Shown: positions 6,507 to 8,130 of the stretch, piece after piece | Position numbering within the stretch: the first letter of the stretch is position 1 | Layout: every line of letters starts with the position of its first letter | DNA from: a bacterium | Lineage (GTDB): Bacteria; Armatimonadota; Chthonomonadetes; Chthonomonadales; Chthonomonadaceae | Reading direction: 5' to 3' | Assembly (NCBI GenBank): GCA_021805405.1 | Contig: JAJZFK010000055.1 | Span: forward strand, 1 to 8,130 | Length of the DNA stretch: 8,130 nucleotides | Position numbers and translations under genes: made by a program | Notes under the pieces: generated by a model | Database searches by the model: none | The model's input: only the letters and a program-made list of their open reading frames with translations | What the model was told of the DNA's origin: nothing

Positions 6507-7574
6507 TTACCGTGGCACCGCCGCGCCTTTTATAACCGACTGCAATATGCTCTCTCCAGTATGTCCCTCTAATTCCGATTCCGCCTTGATGATCAGCCTG
6601 TGTCTCAATATAGGGACAACGAGCATGGCAACGTCGTCTGGGGTTACAAACCGGCGACCACTAATCGCTGCAAGCGACCTAGAGGCGTTAAGGAGCGTAA
6701 TCGCTGCACGTGGACTCGCGCCAAGTGCGATATGTCTGCTCTCTCGGGTACCTCTACACAGATCAACAATATACTTGCGAACCTCTGGGGCGACCGTAAC
6801 AGCGTCGGTCTCTGCACGGTAGCGGTGCAGGTCGTCAACATCGGCCGCCACTTCAAGGTTCGCAGTATTAAGGTCCTGCGAGCGAAATCCTGCCTGCACA
6901 CGGTCGAGAATTTGAACCTCTTCCTCAGCAGAGGGGTAAGGGATAACAATCTGCATCATGAAACGGTCTAGTTGGGCCTCAGGTAGCGGATATGTGCCCT
7001 CGTATTCAACCGGGTTTTGAGTAGCGCACACCATAAATGGCTCAGGTAGCGGGTGCCTTACACCGTCGATGGTAACTGCGCGTTCTTCCATAGCCTCTAG
7101 CAGGGCCGACTGGGTTTTAGGAGGAGTACGGTTTACTTCGTCAGCAAGCACCAAACCTGCGAAAACTGGGCCAGTTTTTATGTGAAACTCGCCGGTTGAC
7201 GGATCGAAGACATTGACACCAAGTATGTCGGAAGGCATAAGATCGGGTGTAAACTGAATGCGGGAGAAGCTGCAATTAAAGATACGTGCAAGTGCCCTAA
7301 CAGTAAGCGTCTTTGCTGTGCCTGGGACGCCTTCGAGCAGAACGTGACCACCGGAAAGAAGGGCTACCGTAAGCAGGCGAACCATCTCCGTTTGGCCAAC
7401 AACAACTTTGCCCAATTGTTCTGCAATGCGCTTGTACAAGAAAGTGCAGGTCAGGGCGTCCGGTTCCGCACTCTCCTCGGTCGCCGCTGGCTGGTCATCG
7501 TCGCCTAGGAGCGTTTGGTGCAAGATTATCGAACCGGTTGGTATTGCAATTTTAATCTCGTCATTATCAGTCAA
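6507..7574 (-). CDS. moxR: MoxR family AAA+ ATPase
   Basis: A 355-residue AAA+ ATPase of the MoxR family, which act as chaperone-like remodelers usually tied to membrane or secreted VWA-domain and DUF58 partners. Motifs: GKVVVGQ (55-61), Walker A GVPGTAKT (82-89), RIQFTPDLMPSDILG (105-119), Walker B LADEVNR (143-149), sensor 1 ATQNP (184-188), arginine finger in LPEAQLDRF (197-205), sensor 2 GASPRA (285-290). All catalytic residues are present. The first 40 residues are an acidic extension beyond the usual MoxR start, without a recognisable domain. The start is TTG at 7574, preceded by AAGGA with a 9-nt spacer; no in-frame ATG occurs before residue 64, inside the core, and a stop lies three codons upstream. 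The start overlaps the DUF4350 gene by 8 nt. The gene ends with TAA immediately followed by TAG. The DUF58 gene that often follows moxR is not here. Client is unknown. Confidence 0.95.
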   Translation of the reverse strand: MTDNDEIKIAIPTGSIILHQTLLGDDDQPAATEESAEPDALTCTFLYKRIAEQLGKVVVGQTEMVRLLTVALLSGGHVLLEGVPGTAKTLTVRALARIFNCSFSRIQFTPDLMPSDILGVNVFDPSTGEFHIKTGPVFAGLVLADEVNRTPPKTQSALLEAMEERAVTIDGVRHPLPEPFMVCATQNPVEYEGTYPLPEAQLDRFMMQIVIPYPSAEEEVQILDRVQAGFRSQDLNTANLEVAADVDDLHRYRAETDAVTVAPEVRKYIVDLCRGTRESRHIALGASPRAAITLLNASRSLAAISGRRFVTPDDVAMLVVPILRHRLIIKAESELEGHTGESILQSVIKGAAVPR

Positions 7575-8130
7575 CAGTAATCATCCTTCGCATGCGTTCT
7601 AATCGTGCCAACAGCATGCCTGTTTCTCGCGGTGAAGATACCGCAGAAGCACTGGTTAGTTGAACAAAGAGTGTACCTAATTCCTGGCCAATGACACTGT
7701 TTTGGCTTTGAACGGCAGCTACAATTCCTGGAACGTCGACGTCTGGTGCAAGATCAAACCTGTTTCTTACGGCTGTTCTAAGGTCTGCGGTCAAAAGTTC
7801 CATGGCTGTGGCATCAGCTGCAGCGCGCTTCATAAGCCCCGCAACACCATGCACTATGTTGAGGGCATTCATGCTTTCTGCTTGGTATAGTTGCTCTCGC
7901 GGGCCCAGAATGCAGTTGGCGCTCAAAGTGGTGACAACGAGGATTGCAAGAGCGATGGCAAATGCGTCCTTCAGATTGGCGGGAGCAGTGCGCCACAGGA
8001 AGACAGGAAATGATTCCTGCTCGGTTTTATTTCCGGTTGAAAAACCAACTCCGTGGTGGTATTCATCGAACAGTATATGGGGTACACCACCATCTGCGGA
8101 CGTGGATACGAGGTTGTAGGCAAAAACTGC
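7567..8130 (-). CDS. DUF4350 domain-containing membrane protein, C-terminal part, 5' end cut by the window edge
   Basis: The frame is open from the right edge to the TGA at 7567, giving the last 187 residues of a larger protein; a TTG at 7926 inside the frame is not the true start because the conserved sequence continues upstream of it. Residues are numbered from the window edge. The motif ILFDEYHHG (19-27) is the hallmark of DUF4350 proteins, which carry a periplasmic or extracytoplasmic GATase-like domain of unknown activity. A single membrane helix follows at about 55-73 (rich in Ala, Leu, Ile, Val), then a GPRE segment and a helical cytoplasmic tail with several Arg/Glu/Leu heptad-like stretches, also typical of this family. 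It overlaps moxR by 8 nt. The DUF4350-MoxR gene order is recurrent in actinobacteria and other phyla, where a DUF58 gene usually follows. Its biochemical role is not known; a partner or membrane anchor for MoxR is inferred. Confidence 0.82.
   Translation of the reverse strand, partial: AVFAYNLVSTSADGGVPHILFDEYHHGVGFSTGNKTEQESFPVFLWRTAPANLKDAFAIALAILVVTTLSANCILGPREQLYQAESMNALNIVHGVAGLMKRAAADATAMELLTADLRTAVRNRFDLAPDVDVPGIVAAVQSQNSVIGQELGTLFVQLTSASAVSSPRETGMLLARLERMRRMITVD
7584..7588 (-). promoter_or_regulatory. Shine-Dalgarno AAGGA supporting the TTG start of moxR
   Basis: AAGGA sits inside the end of the DUF4350 coding region, 9 nt before the TTG at 7574. Together with the lack of any usable in-frame ATG or GTG, it supports TTG as the real moxR start. 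Confidence 0.6.

Noticed and set aside
7802..8119. 105-residue plus-strand frame at the right edge
   Set aside because: It is opposite the DUF4350 coding region with its FDEYHHG motif; composition looks like a shadow frame.
1..8130. Mobile element, phage, CRISPR or defence island
   Set aside because: No transposase, integrase, terminal repeats, spaced repeats or tRNA gene were seen. MoxR ATPases occur in some defence systems, but the DUF4350 partner points to the ordinary chromosomal module.

Overview
The window is a bacterial chromosome segment of moderate GC in which every supported gene lies on the minus strand, so transcription runs from the right edge to the left edge. The phylum cannot be fixed from sequence alone. 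Lipoprotein processing, a BMP-type nucleoside ABC importer, and a DUF4350-MoxR pair are all compatible with Gram-positive or Terrabacteria-like lineages (for example Chloroflexota or Armatimonadota-like bacteria). That placement is inference, not observation.

In transcription order: (1) the C-terminal half of a DUF4350-type membrane protein, cut by the right edge; (2) a MoxR-type AAA+ ATPase with a TTG start overlapping gene 1; (3) a GT4-family (GT-B fold) glycosyltransferase with a GTG start; (4) an adenosine-deaminase-family amidohydrolase; then a 98-base gap, the only sizeable non-coding stretch; (5) a BMP/PnrA-type nucleoside-binding lipoprotein; (6) a double-domain ABC ATPase of the NupO type; (7) and (8) two ABC permeases of the NupP and NupQ types, the second cut by the left edge. 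Junctions are 8-nt overlap, 7-nt gap, 1-nt gap, 98-nt gap, 4-nt overlap, 4-nt overlap and 6-nt gap. This suggests one or two polycistronic units, with the only room for a separate promoter or RNA signal between genes 4 and 5.

Genes 4 to 8 make a coherent nucleoside salvage module: the lipoprotein captures a nucleoside, the NupO/P/Q-like transporter imports it, and the deaminase converts an adenosine-like compound to its inosine-like product. The deaminase has two substitutions at substrate-contacting positions (Gly in the HxHL[D/E]G motif and TDN for TDD), so its exact substrate is open. Genes 1 and 2 belong to the DUF4350-MoxR membrane-associated module, but the DUF58 gene that commonly follows MoxR is absent and a glycosyltransferase sits in its place. 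I found no RNA genes, CRISPR array, insertion sequence or prophage signal, and no convincing wholly new system. The best leads are the altered deaminase and the unusual MoxR neighbour.
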